Shown here piece after piece: positions 23,668-32,328 of a DNA stretch of 64,000 nt. Every line of letters begins with the position of its first letter. The first letter of the stretch is position 1. A program made the position numbers and the translations under genes. The stretch is from Pictodentalium vernedei (lineage: Eukaryota > Mollusca > Scaphopoda > Dentaliida > Dentaliidae): assembly GCA_031216915.1 (NCBI GenBank), contig CM062296.1, positions 61,121,084 through 61,185,083 on the forward strand, written 5' to 3'. The notes beneath the pieces are model-generated. The model did not search any database. It saw nothing but the letters and a program-made list of their open reading frames with translations, and was not told the DNA's origin.

Positions 23668-24015
23668 AATGACTATTTGCCATCCGGGTGGTAAATAGCT
23701 TAAGGAAAGAAAAATAGTTATGTGCCATCCAGGTGGCAAATCGCTTAAATAATGAGAAATAGCCACTTGCCACCCGGGTGGTAAATAGCTAAAATAATGT
23801 GAAATAGCTATTTACTACCCGGGTAGTAAATAGGCTAAATGATGAGAAATAACTATTTGCCACCCAGGTGGTCAATAGGTTAAATAATGAGAAAAACTAT
23901 TTGCCTCCCGGATGTTAAATAGCTTAGATGATGCGAAATAACTATTTGCCACCCGGGTGGTAAATAGCTTAAATAATGAGAAATAACTACCTGCCACCCG
24001 GGAGGCAAATAGCTC
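23668..24015. repeat. 45-bp tandem array of short palindromes, about 8 units
   Basis: Successive GCCACCC cores start at 23679, 23723, 23769, 23814 and 23859, that is every 44-46 bp. Each unit has the palindrome TATTTGCCACCCGGGTGG plus TAAATAG, followed by CTTAAATAATGAGAAATAA. Adjoins the 30-bp array, with which it shares TTTGCCACC. Confidence 0.88.
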
Positions 24016-24485
24016 CTGTTCCGCTTCTCTTCACAACGAAACGGTAAGAAAATACAAAAACATATTTCGCTGCAATCGAAGGGCACGTAACCACTTGATT
24101 CTTAATCAGAGCCGCGTCTCATATCTAACTAACAAAGGATTCTTGGGAAAGATAATACAATTTTTTACACAAAAATCTTTCAAATAAACATGAAACTGTA
24201 GAGAGTATGTGAAGGAGGTGTGAGGGTGCGCATAATTTCAAACAAAGTGAGTCCAGGTGACTGTGGTTTCAGAAATCCCGTGGAAGAAGTTTCGGCAAAA
24301 ACACAATGGTAATTACTGGGGCCAAAACGCCGTGGAGACGGAGACCGAAGCCGGAGCTGTATGCTTGAGCCGGAGGATACTGCCAGCTGTGGGAGACGAC
24401 GCGGGCCTCGAAAGTGCGAACTGTAATTCGATGCAAACGGACTGATGGATTTATAAGTAAAATGTACCAAGTATTCCTCTATGCA
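24016..24485. other. Unassigned sequence
   Basis: GC-richer segment at 24.25-24.43 kb with opposing short ORFs on both strands. No domain recognised, so I do not call a gene. Confidence 0.35.
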
Positions 24486-24489
24486 TGGA

Positions 24490-26176
24490 GATAAATTATC
24501 TTTTCAGTGTTTGTGTGTAACAAATATCAGAAGATTCCAACTGATGTATCTGAAGATGATTTTTAAAGTATATTCCTCACCAACTTAAAATTCTGGATCA
24601 CACAAGAAGCCCAAATATGGACAGGGAAACTAGATTTTAACAAACATGAATAAGGATGCATATGAACGATCAGAAGATTCCGAAAGGTGTATCTGAAGAA
24701 GAATTTTAAAGAATATTCCACAAATTTGCACTGAGTAATAATTGCAATCCTGGATCTTGACTAGGGCTGTCACGATTAATCGATTAATCGATTGTTGATC
24801 GGTCACAGCGAAATCGATTAGTATTTTTCGTTGTCGAATAATCGGTAAATTATATCCCGTTTTAGACGTTTAATAATTAAAAGAAAATATGTTGAAAAAA
24901 CTATTGTTTCTAAAGGTAAAGAGTTAAGAACATCGATGTTAAACCCCAAGAAGCTATTGGAAGCATTTGTCTTTCAGGTACATTCATCAAAGCTTTGATG
25001 TTCTGAACTTTTGAACCGTCAGTGTAATAATGAAGACCGGTCGGCAGTTGCGAAGTTCGCAACTGCCGACCGGTCTTGATTATTACACTGACGGTTCAAA
25101 AGTTCAGAACATCAAAGCTTTGAATGTAACTAAAAGAGGATCGTCTTCGTTGTTTACTTGAGGTAGGTCAACTGACTTCAACTTCATTTTTATCGACTTC
25201 AAAGAGAAGGAGATGGGGGTCATCTAGGTACGATCAATCGATTATCATCCATTATTTGCGACGACTAATCGATTCCTAAATTAAAAAATCGTGACAGCCC
25301 TAATCTTGACTTTAGCAAAGTTAACATGAGTGCAACCCCACCAAGGATGCTTTTTCCCAAATATCAAACGTTTCCACTGGTTGATCTGGAGAGAAAGATT
25401 TTAAAAGAATATTCCTCATGTTGCACCAAGTTAAAATTCGTGCTCGCGTCAGAAGCCCTAATTCAGACGCTGGGATTTCGTTTGCACAAAGTTGAATCAG
25501 CCTCCCGAGGCTGTTGTGTGTAAAAGTCGGGCTCAGGTAAGAAGCCCTAGTACGGGCGCTGGGCTTTAGTTTACACAAAGTTGAATCTGCCCCCCGAGAC
25601 TGGCGTATACCGAATATCAGAAGATTTTCAATGAATACTTCTCATATTGCACTAAGTTGAGAGCTATTGACTTGAAGCAACGTGAAAATGACCCCTCATA
25701 CGGACATTGTATACAAAATATCTAAACATTACGACTCTTAGATCTGAAGAAGAAGATTTGAATCCGATCCTCCTCGTGATGCAGTACATACACAGAACGA
25801 CACACGCGTGTGAGTTGGTTAATCGATATGGCACGAGTGCCAACGCGAAAGAATAAAACAAGAGGCCGCTGACCTCGAGTTTTATCCTTCCGAGATGGCG
25901 CAAGTGCCATATCGATTAACCCATTCACACGACAGACAGAGATATGCCCCATGTAGAGTACTCCGTGGGGTGGTAACTTTGTTTGAGCAAACATGAATTG
26001 ACATACGATAAGAAAAACGCTTATTAAATTTGGTTAAATTTGGTTCTGTAGTTTGTGAGGAGAAGTCAAAATGCAAAGTTCTTGACAGGCGGACGACGAC
26101 GGACGGACAGACGGCGTTTGACGGACGACGTTGGGTGGAAAGTAACCACTAAATTTCCGATTGAGGCGAGCTAAAA
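24490..26176 (+). mobile_element. Helitron-like repeat block, interrupted by a hAT-type MITE
   Basis: Units carry AGATTTTTAAAGAATATTCC, TCATGTTGCACCAAGTTAAA-like, GCCCAAATATG and CCAAATATCAAA blocks, as in the 52.8-62.8 kb blocks. A GACGG-type microsatellite (26088-26130) and the terminal phrase GATTGAGGCGAGCTAAAA (26158-26175) close it. An inverted repeat at 25808-25929 (GGTTAATCGATATGGCAC and complement) lies inside. The left end is not defined. Confidence 0.6.
24762..25302 (-). mobile_element. hAT-type MITE, copy 2, with perfect 8-bp target duplication
   Basis: Same element as at 22.11 kb in reverse orientation, differing by few bases. Ends TAGGGCTGTCACGATT / AATCGTGACAGCCCTA. Flanking ATCTTGAC at 24754-24761 and 25303-25310 is an exact 8-bp direct repeat in non-repetitive surroundings. 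The hairpin core at about 24968-25125 has arms of about 75 bp. Confidence 0.93.
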
Positions 26177-26179
26177 GTA

Positions 26180-26890
26180 CACATTTTCGCTTACAAGTAT
26201 ATGAAGGCTAGGTGCAGATTAAGAAATTTTTGAATCGTCGAGATATTCTCAAAATTTCAAAAATGTTTTCTCTTAATTTCTTCTTCTAGCATCAGGTCTC
26301 CTATATCGAATGATTGAAAAGGGGTTTCGGCTTCCGAAACTACTTTCAGTGCATTGACTGACTTTCCCAAACAGACAAATGGCTCTTTTTAAGCCCCAGT
26401 TATAAAACTCAGGTGAAAAGTAGATAAATTTAAATGTTTCGCATCGATCTCAGCAGGTCGAGTAATTGCCAGTCTGAAATGATTTGTTTGCTGGTTCTAC
26501 TCAGTCATGCGATGTTGTCTTAAAAAAGAACAAGGGATATTTCAACTCCAGAACATCCTTGCTGAACTCGGGGATCGATTTGTGAAAACTTTGCATATGA
26601 TCTGTCCACAAGACCACCTCTTGAGAAAGCCATAAAATGTAGCAGTGCGGGTTTTATTGCTGCAGACAAGATCAGCGCTGATGGTATTAACATTAGAGGT
26701 TGTTACGTGATGGATTTAATATCGGACAGACTTCGTGGTCTCAGGTTAATATGAACAAAAAACAATAATTGCAAATAATTACAAAACAAAGGAAAAAAAA
26801 AACAGCATCGATTTGCAAACAAAACAAATAGAATCAAAACAAACAATTACGAATAACTACAACAAAATATTATCAGATCGATTACAGTTT
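26180..26890. other. Unassigned sequence
   Basis: No supported gene or repeat. A-rich tracts at 26.75-26.85 kb. Confidence 0.4.
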
Positions 26891-26902
26891 TCTAACAGTG
26901 TT

Positions 26903-27274
26903 GGAGGCGCGGTGGCTCAGTAGGTAGAAGTGCAGGCTGCAAGCCGAGAGGTCCTCGTTTCGAATCCCACCTGCGGCAACCGCGTTGTGTCCTTGGGCAA
27001 GACACTTCACCCCCATTGCCCATGTGGGGGCACGATGACGCCGTGTACTAAGGCGTACTGCACGTCGATGGTCCGCATGTCTTCAACCAATCTAACTCTG
27101 CCTGTGCTGCAGTGCGGAGTTACGATGTTGGGGAGCTGGCAGCTGCTTGTCGTTGCTCGGTGGTTCTCTCCGGGTACTCCGGCTTCCTCCACCCGCAAAA
27201 CTGTCGCGGTCATGATTAGCCATTGTGCATAAATATGTGACCTTAAACATCAATAAATAAATATAAATAATAAT
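26903..27274 (+). mobile_element. tRNA-headed SINE, full-length copy
   Basis: The head GGAGGCGCGGTGGCTCAGTA (box-A-like) and GGTCCTCGTTTCGAATCCC (box-B-like) is derived from a tRNA. It is followed by the conserved CGTTGTGTCCTTGGGCAAGA block, a body with GCTGCAGTGCGGAGTTACGA and CGGTCATGATTAGCCATTG, and the tail CTTAAACATCAATAAATAAA. Flanks TCTAACAGTGTT (26891-26902) and TCTGACAGTGTT (27275-27286) form a 12-bp target duplication with one mismatch. The central block resembles the conserved domain of broadly distributed metazoan SINE superfamilies; which one needs a database comparison. Confidence 0.9.
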
Positions 27275-27295
27275 TCTGACAGTGTTATTATAAGT

Positions 27296-28012
27296 TATCT
27301 CTGCCACCAATGTATGGTGTATGGAGATTTAATAGCAGGACGTCCATAGGCGAGGTGTTTAAATGAGACATACAGGTATTAAATCTCCATGCGCCATATA
27401 TCGTCGCCTGCGTGCTAGAATGTCCTATGTCCCACAGGGGACATAGGACATTCTTGCACGCAGGCGACGATATGTTGGCGGAGATAACGTTTTTGTCCGG
27501 TTTGAAGCACAACAGAAACATAGTGCAAACAAATTTGTGGACACGTTTCGCAGGCTCCGTAATCATTTAGACTGAACGCGTAAATAATTGTTTTGTTTTT
27601 ACAAACACAAAAGACAACAGATAGAGTTACATCGCTTTCCCTTGGAAACGCCTAAACATACATGTACCGGATATTTTGTTATTAGATTTGCTCTTATTTC
27701 ATTTTTCTCGAGTTGTTTGATTGAATTATTCGACTATTTAATTTATAACAGCAAAATATGATCTAATTGTCAGAAATCTGATGACATATTTTACTATTTT
27801 CAGGTTTTCTGGTTAGATATTTATATTAAAACGAGCAAAAGTGAAAGGCTTTCATTTAAACCATATACCCCCGATGTTTCGAGTGCGTTTATACTCTGGA
27901 TGATGCACTCTCTCATATACCTTGGATGTGGGATGTACCCTTTGAAATGGCTATTTGTCTAAGGCACTCTAACCAATCAAAAGACAGAATTTATCGGAAT
28001 ATAGGGACAATG
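27296..28012 (+). mobile_element. Fold-back composite element, copy 4
   Basis: The palindrome (27296-27490, GTATGGTGTATGGAGATTTA arms) plus the same 500-bp tail as the copy at 14.1-14.6 kb. A second, almost perfect 75-bp palindrome (27399-27473, GTCGCCTGCGTGC arms) has inserted into the right arm. Confidence 0.75.
27399..27473. repeat. Near-perfect 35-bp-arm hairpin nested in fold-back element
   Basis: ATATCGTCGCCTGCGTGC...AATGTCCTATGTCCC, loop ACAG, then the complement with one mismatch. It splits the host palindrome's right arm before ATGTTGGCGGAG. Confidence 0.85.
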
Positions 28013-28448
28013 TTTCTTATTGTTTTCACAAAGTTCAAGTTTCATCCACTGTGGGAAAGCCATGACGTTTGATTAGCTGAACTATCTCTTCTTCGACTTC
28101 GACGAATTTCCGCTTTAGACTCTGAATCTTAGTTTGGGTTGAATTTTCTGTACAACTCTCTTGTTCTTCCCTTCATCCAGATAATAATCGTTACTTATTC
28201 TCGTCATTAATACTTCATCATACAGAAACTCGGTTTCAAACCACTCATTCACGTCTACTTACACCAATTGTGAAAATTGCGTTCGACTGTGAATGATTTC
28301 AATGTAAACAAATATGTTGTGCCCAGTAGCGCATCAAGGGTGATCACTCTATCTTTGTTCAAATCGACCGAGAGCGGTGTTATATTAGGCATGTTTGAAG
28401 TCATATCAGCGGAGGTTTGATAATTGGCAACTATTGGAAAGCAAATCA
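28013..28448. other. Unassigned sequence
   Basis: No supported gene or repeat. Confidence 0.4.
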
Positions 28449-29046
28449 TCTTAATATATAAATGCGGATGTCTGTATCTATCTATCTCTCTATCTTTGTT
28501 CCGGGTGAACTCCTCCGTTTCTCGACCGATCGATCTCAAATTTTGTACACGGGGGTAATTCGTCCCTGCGAGTAACATGGGACGGGTGCCCTGCCCACGC
28601 GGGGTGACCTTGGCCTTGAAATTGATGACCTTTACCTTTTATTTCGAAAACGGCTGGGCCGATTGGGCTAAAATTTCATATGTGCGGGTATATTGACCCA
28701 TCGATCATGTTGCCTTTATCGGGGTGTCCGTGCGGTGTGACATTGACCTTCAAACTGGTGACCTTGATATATTCCTCCGTATCTCGACCGATCGATCTCA
28801 AATTTTGTACACGGGGTAATTCGTCCCTGCGAGTAACATGTGATGGATGGGTGCCATGCCCGTGCGGGGTGACCTTGACCTTGAAATTGGTGACCTTGAC
28901 AAAAACGGCTGGGCAGATCGGGCTGAAATTTCATATGTGAGGGTATATTGACCCATCGATCATTTTGACCTTATCGGGGTGTCAATGACGTCAGGCTTCT
29001 GATATAGCGATCTTGTCCCATGCAACGCCGGGTATTCACCCGCTAG
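28449..29046 (+). mobile_element. Helitron-like non-autonomous element (TC...CTAG), 598 bp
   Basis: 5' end TCTTAATATATAAATGCGGA preceded by A. 3' end CGCCGGGTATTCACCCGCTAG followed by T, with a CGGGT/ACCCG hairpin just before CTAG. These are the textbook Helitron ends and the A/T insertion site. Inside, a 262-bp segment (TCGACCGATCGATCTCAAAT, GTAATTCGTCCCTGCGAGTA, GGGGTGACCTTG) is tandemly duplicated (from 28521 and 28783). No Rep/helicase coding. Confidence 0.8.
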
Positions 29047-29064
29047 TATCTAATAAATAAGGGT

Positions 29065-29141
29065 CGGTTACTTTTAATAAACGAAAACAACAGACAGCTC
29101 TCGGAGTTGTCTGTTGTTTTCGCTTATTAAAGTTACGTAAT
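29065..29141. repeat. Hairpin, about 33-bp arms
   Basis: GTTACTTTTAATAAACGAAA...AACAGACA faces its complement across GCTCTCGGAG. Confidence 0.75.
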
Positions 29142-30086
29142 CAATGTCTGAGGTGAGTCCTCTAAAGTGGGGAGCATAGCTGAAACAGACTATCAAATCT
29201 TGAGTGTATAGTTACGCTGTGTTCGGTATATATCCAAGCATGCTGAGATGACCTTAATCCCGAATGAACAACTAAACAAACTTCAGTTGGATGGAGGTAT
29301 TACTCAATTTGTTTTAAATGGCCTAAATGTGTTGTGGCATGACACCCCTCCGTACTGTATATTTGAATTAATTTCTGTCTTCCTATTAAAGATAGAACAT
29401 GGGACGCGACATTATAAATTCAGTCTAATTTTCGACCTTTAATGAAAGCAATTTATTCTTGAGGGCATAGGCGTGTGACATGTGAAACCAAACTGTTTTC
29501 AGCGCGACGCTCTTGATTTGTCGTGCTGTGAACAGAATTATGATAAGGTGATAAATAACAACCATATCAAAAACGACGCAAACAATAAATGATAACCATA
29601 TCAAAAACGACGCAAACAAATGAATATTTATATATAAGTACCGTTCGTGTTGTGTAAATGGTAAAGCCAAGACTTCACTGACAATCTTCGATAAAACCAT
29701 ACAAACTGTGGTTGTTTTTAATCATCCTCAACACCTGCCTTGCCACCCGACCCCACCACCATCGACACTCACATTCGGTTAATAAACAACATGATTTTTT
29801 CGATCATAAATCTCACCAACTCTCCCGTCTCTTTGACGATGTCTGTTTCGCCCACTTTTGTTAAAGCTCCTACTTTTGTGATAATAATCACCAGGTTTTG
29901 TCATAGCTTACCATCTTTTTCAATAAAATCGCCAGATTTTGTCATAAATTGGGGTTACCAATTTTGTAATAAAAATCGACCGGTTTTGTCGTAAAAATAT
30001 TCCACCACTCTTAACACAGAATCAAGAGGTTTTACAAGGCTTTACTTTTTGCACTCGCTTCAAAAACTACTAGCCCTTTGTTCAAC
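29142..30086. other. Unassigned sequence with a short TTTTGTCATAAA-like repeat
   Basis: At 29.87-30.00 kb a loose 35-bp phrase (TTTTGTNATAAAAATCGCC-like) recurs about four times. No gene supported. Confidence 0.4.
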
Positions 30087-30099
30087 TAACCCGCCTAAA
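30087..30099 (+). repeat. LINE target-site duplication, left
   Basis: TAACCCGCCTAAA, identical to 36258-36270 at the other end of the retrotransposon. The exact boundary is ambiguous by a few bases because the LINE tail ends in TAAATAAA. Confidence 0.85.
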
Positions 30100-30892
30100 C
30101 CTAGGGGGGTTTGATCGTCCCCTACTAGGCGGGTCCTCGGGTGGCGGATAGAGGACGGCCTGCTCAATTGGGCAGGTTTGCTAATTTTTGATTGGCAGGT
30201 TTGCTCAATTGAGCTGGTTCGCTGCGAAATACATGAATACGCAGCCCCGGACCAAAATGATCAACCCTGCTAATACCATCTGGCAGGCACCTTGTTCTCC
30301 CGTGAGGTGCGTTCTGAAGGCCCCGGAAGAAGGAATCCTGGTAGTTGAGGACTCGGGCCCCGGTTAGGGAAGTCTCCGGGATGGAGCCTGGTCTCCATTT
30401 CGGAGATAATGTCCAACACACTGCTTTGGCCCCAATTTCGGGAGTAGACAGATGGTCGGATGGCCCGGTTTGACCAATCGGGAGCCCCCAACCCCAAAAA
30501 TACCGGGTGTCACGTCGGGGGGGATTGGGTGGTCATTCAATCAATTATTTCTTTTACTTTGATTTTACCATTACTACTCTGTTCTGACTTTTGGTCATTT
30601 TAATACTTTCCGAACATCTCCTGTTTTGTTGCTTTGTCTGTGTTCGTTGTCAGTGATAGTTTTTGTTGTACTTTTTTAGGGAAATTGTTGGTTAAATGGC
30701 CACCACGACCTGGCACTTCTCACAAATTCTACGGGTCAATCGGTCAGCGGATATGCTTTTGCATCAACGTTGGCCGAGTATGCTTCATAAGTACTTCTGG
30801 TGCCGTTCGCTGGATATACCGCGACATCACCCCCATGTTGGGCTCGGAGTAAGGGTGGGAGGCTTGTAAAGAAGAATCAATTATAATACAAC
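30100..30892 (+). promoter_or_regulatory. LINE 5' untranslated region
   Basis: GC-richer than its surroundings, with CTCGGGTGGCGGATAGAGGA and a GGGCCCCGG-rich stretch before ORF1. Full-length non-LTR elements usually carry an internal promoter here. No individual promoter motif is clear, so the regulatory role is inferred from position. Confidence 0.55.
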
Positions 30893-32328
30893 ATGGCTTT
30901 AATACCAAACAAAAAGAAACGGGGTTACGAATTCGGAAATGACTCAATGGACTCTGACTCAGATATTGATAATGGTGATTTATCAAAAACTAATACCTGG
31001 CCTCAATTTGTAATTATGTATTCGGCAGAAGAAGGCAAACAGGCAACAAACATCAATCCGTTTGCCTTAGAGAAATCAATCAAGGGAATTGCAGGTACTG
31101 TAAAAGAAGTTAAAAAATTAAGATCTGGTGGCATTTTAATACAATGTAGACGAGAATTACAGGCTATTAACCTTCTGAAAGTTACAAAAATTGCAGATAT
31201 GAAAGTGAATGTTTCTCCACATAAGACACTAAATGAAAGCAAGGGGGTAATAAGAACTAAGGAATTAGCTGGCATTGACGAATTGGAAATTGTGACAGAA
31301 CTGAAACAACAGGGTGTAACAAACGTGAAAAGAATTCAGATCAAACGGGAAGGGGCTTTAATACAAACAAATACATATATTTTTACTTTTAATTCTAGCC
31401 AACCACCAAAATCGATCAAAATTGGATATATGAACGTCAAAGTGGATTTGTACATCCCAAATCCACTTCGATGCTTCAACTGTCAAAAGTATGGCCATGG
31501 TCAGAATAATTGTAGAAGACAAAAAGTATGCTTCAAGTGTGGCGAACAACACCCTGAGCCATGTAATAATTCCACAAAATGTTGTAACTGTCTGGGCAAT
31601 CATATTGCATCATCCAAGGATTGCTCTGTGTGGAAAAAGGAGAAAATGATTCAGAAGGTTAAATGTGAAAAGCAGGTCAGTTTTAAGGAGGCCAGAGACG
31701 TCGTTTCATCTATGCCTGGCATGAATTCAACATCACCATCATATGCAACTACACTAAAGAGAACACTTCCAACAAAATCAGTCGAATGCCAGACAGAATA
31801 TACATGGCTCAAAAGCACAATGCCATCATTGCTTCGAGCCTTTACAATAGATCACAGTGATCAAGTAGAACCAAAGTCGACTCAAACACCACCAGCCACA
31901 CGCACAACAATGGAAGAAAAATCTAAAACAAATCAGAAGAAAGAACAAGATGAAACTAAAACGGAAGATAAAAAAGCCAAAGAAGCAAAATCGGAACAGA
32001 AAAATGAACATAATAAAACGAAATCAAAACCAGAACCCAAACCTCTTAGTCAGAGTCAGAGAAGAAATCAAGAGAAAATAAAAAAAAACAAGAAAAAGCA
32101 AAACAAATATCAGAGAGATTGCCAAAAGCTCTTCATGACCCAATTACCCGCAACAGGTTTGAGGGCCTTGAAGCAATGGATGTCGGTGAGTGCATTGACG
32201 AAACGTTCGGACACTCACACCCGATCTCCTTTCAGAATAAGTCCCCACGTAAAACATCACCTAAGAAAAATACTGGGGCAATTTCGCCCATACGTCCACC
32301 ATCCAAATCACCACTCAAACATGGATAA
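30893..32328 (+). pseudogene. LINE ORF1 (gag-like, zinc-knuckle protein), one frameshift
   Basis: Starts at ATG 30893 and runs in one frame to about 32.08 kb. Residues 35-190 are an RNA-binding-type fold region without a sharp motif. Residues of about 194-240 hold three zinc knuckles (CFNCQKYGHGQNNC, CFKCGEQHPEPC, CCNCLGNHIASSKDC). A lysine/glutamate-rich linker follows. At a run of nine A (32080-32088) the protein changes frame. The family-like C-terminus, with TRNRFEGLEAMDV (a motif seen near the end of many ORF1 proteins), is in the +1 neighbour frame and ends at TAA 32326-32328. ORF1 binds element RNA in its ribonucleoprotein. As read, the shifted frame runs on into ORF2 and gives a 740-residue fusion (30893-33115). 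Confidence 0.88.

Larger units (their letters stand above)
21465..23690 (-). repeat. About 30-bp minisatellite, reverse orientation, interrupted
   Basis: Units read TTATTTGCCACCCCTTTTGA plus TTATTATCA, the reverse complement of the units at 20.3-21.0 kb. The array occupies 21465-22110, 22653-22914 and 23165-23690. The gaps are a hAT-type MITE and a piggyBac-type MITE, both inserted into the array. Confidence 0.85.

Noticed and set aside
23668..24015. CRISPR-like array (regular palindromic repeats)
   Set aside because: The spacers are not unique: the whole 45-bp unit repeats. The DNA is animal and no cas genes are present.
24180..24470. Minus-strand 96-codon ORF in a GC-richer patch
   Set aside because: An overlapping plus-strand ORF of similar length and no recognisable domain. 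Could be an exon, but nothing supports it.
26903..26975. A tRNA gene
   Set aside because: Box A and B are present but the cloverleaf is not convincing and a SINE body follows.
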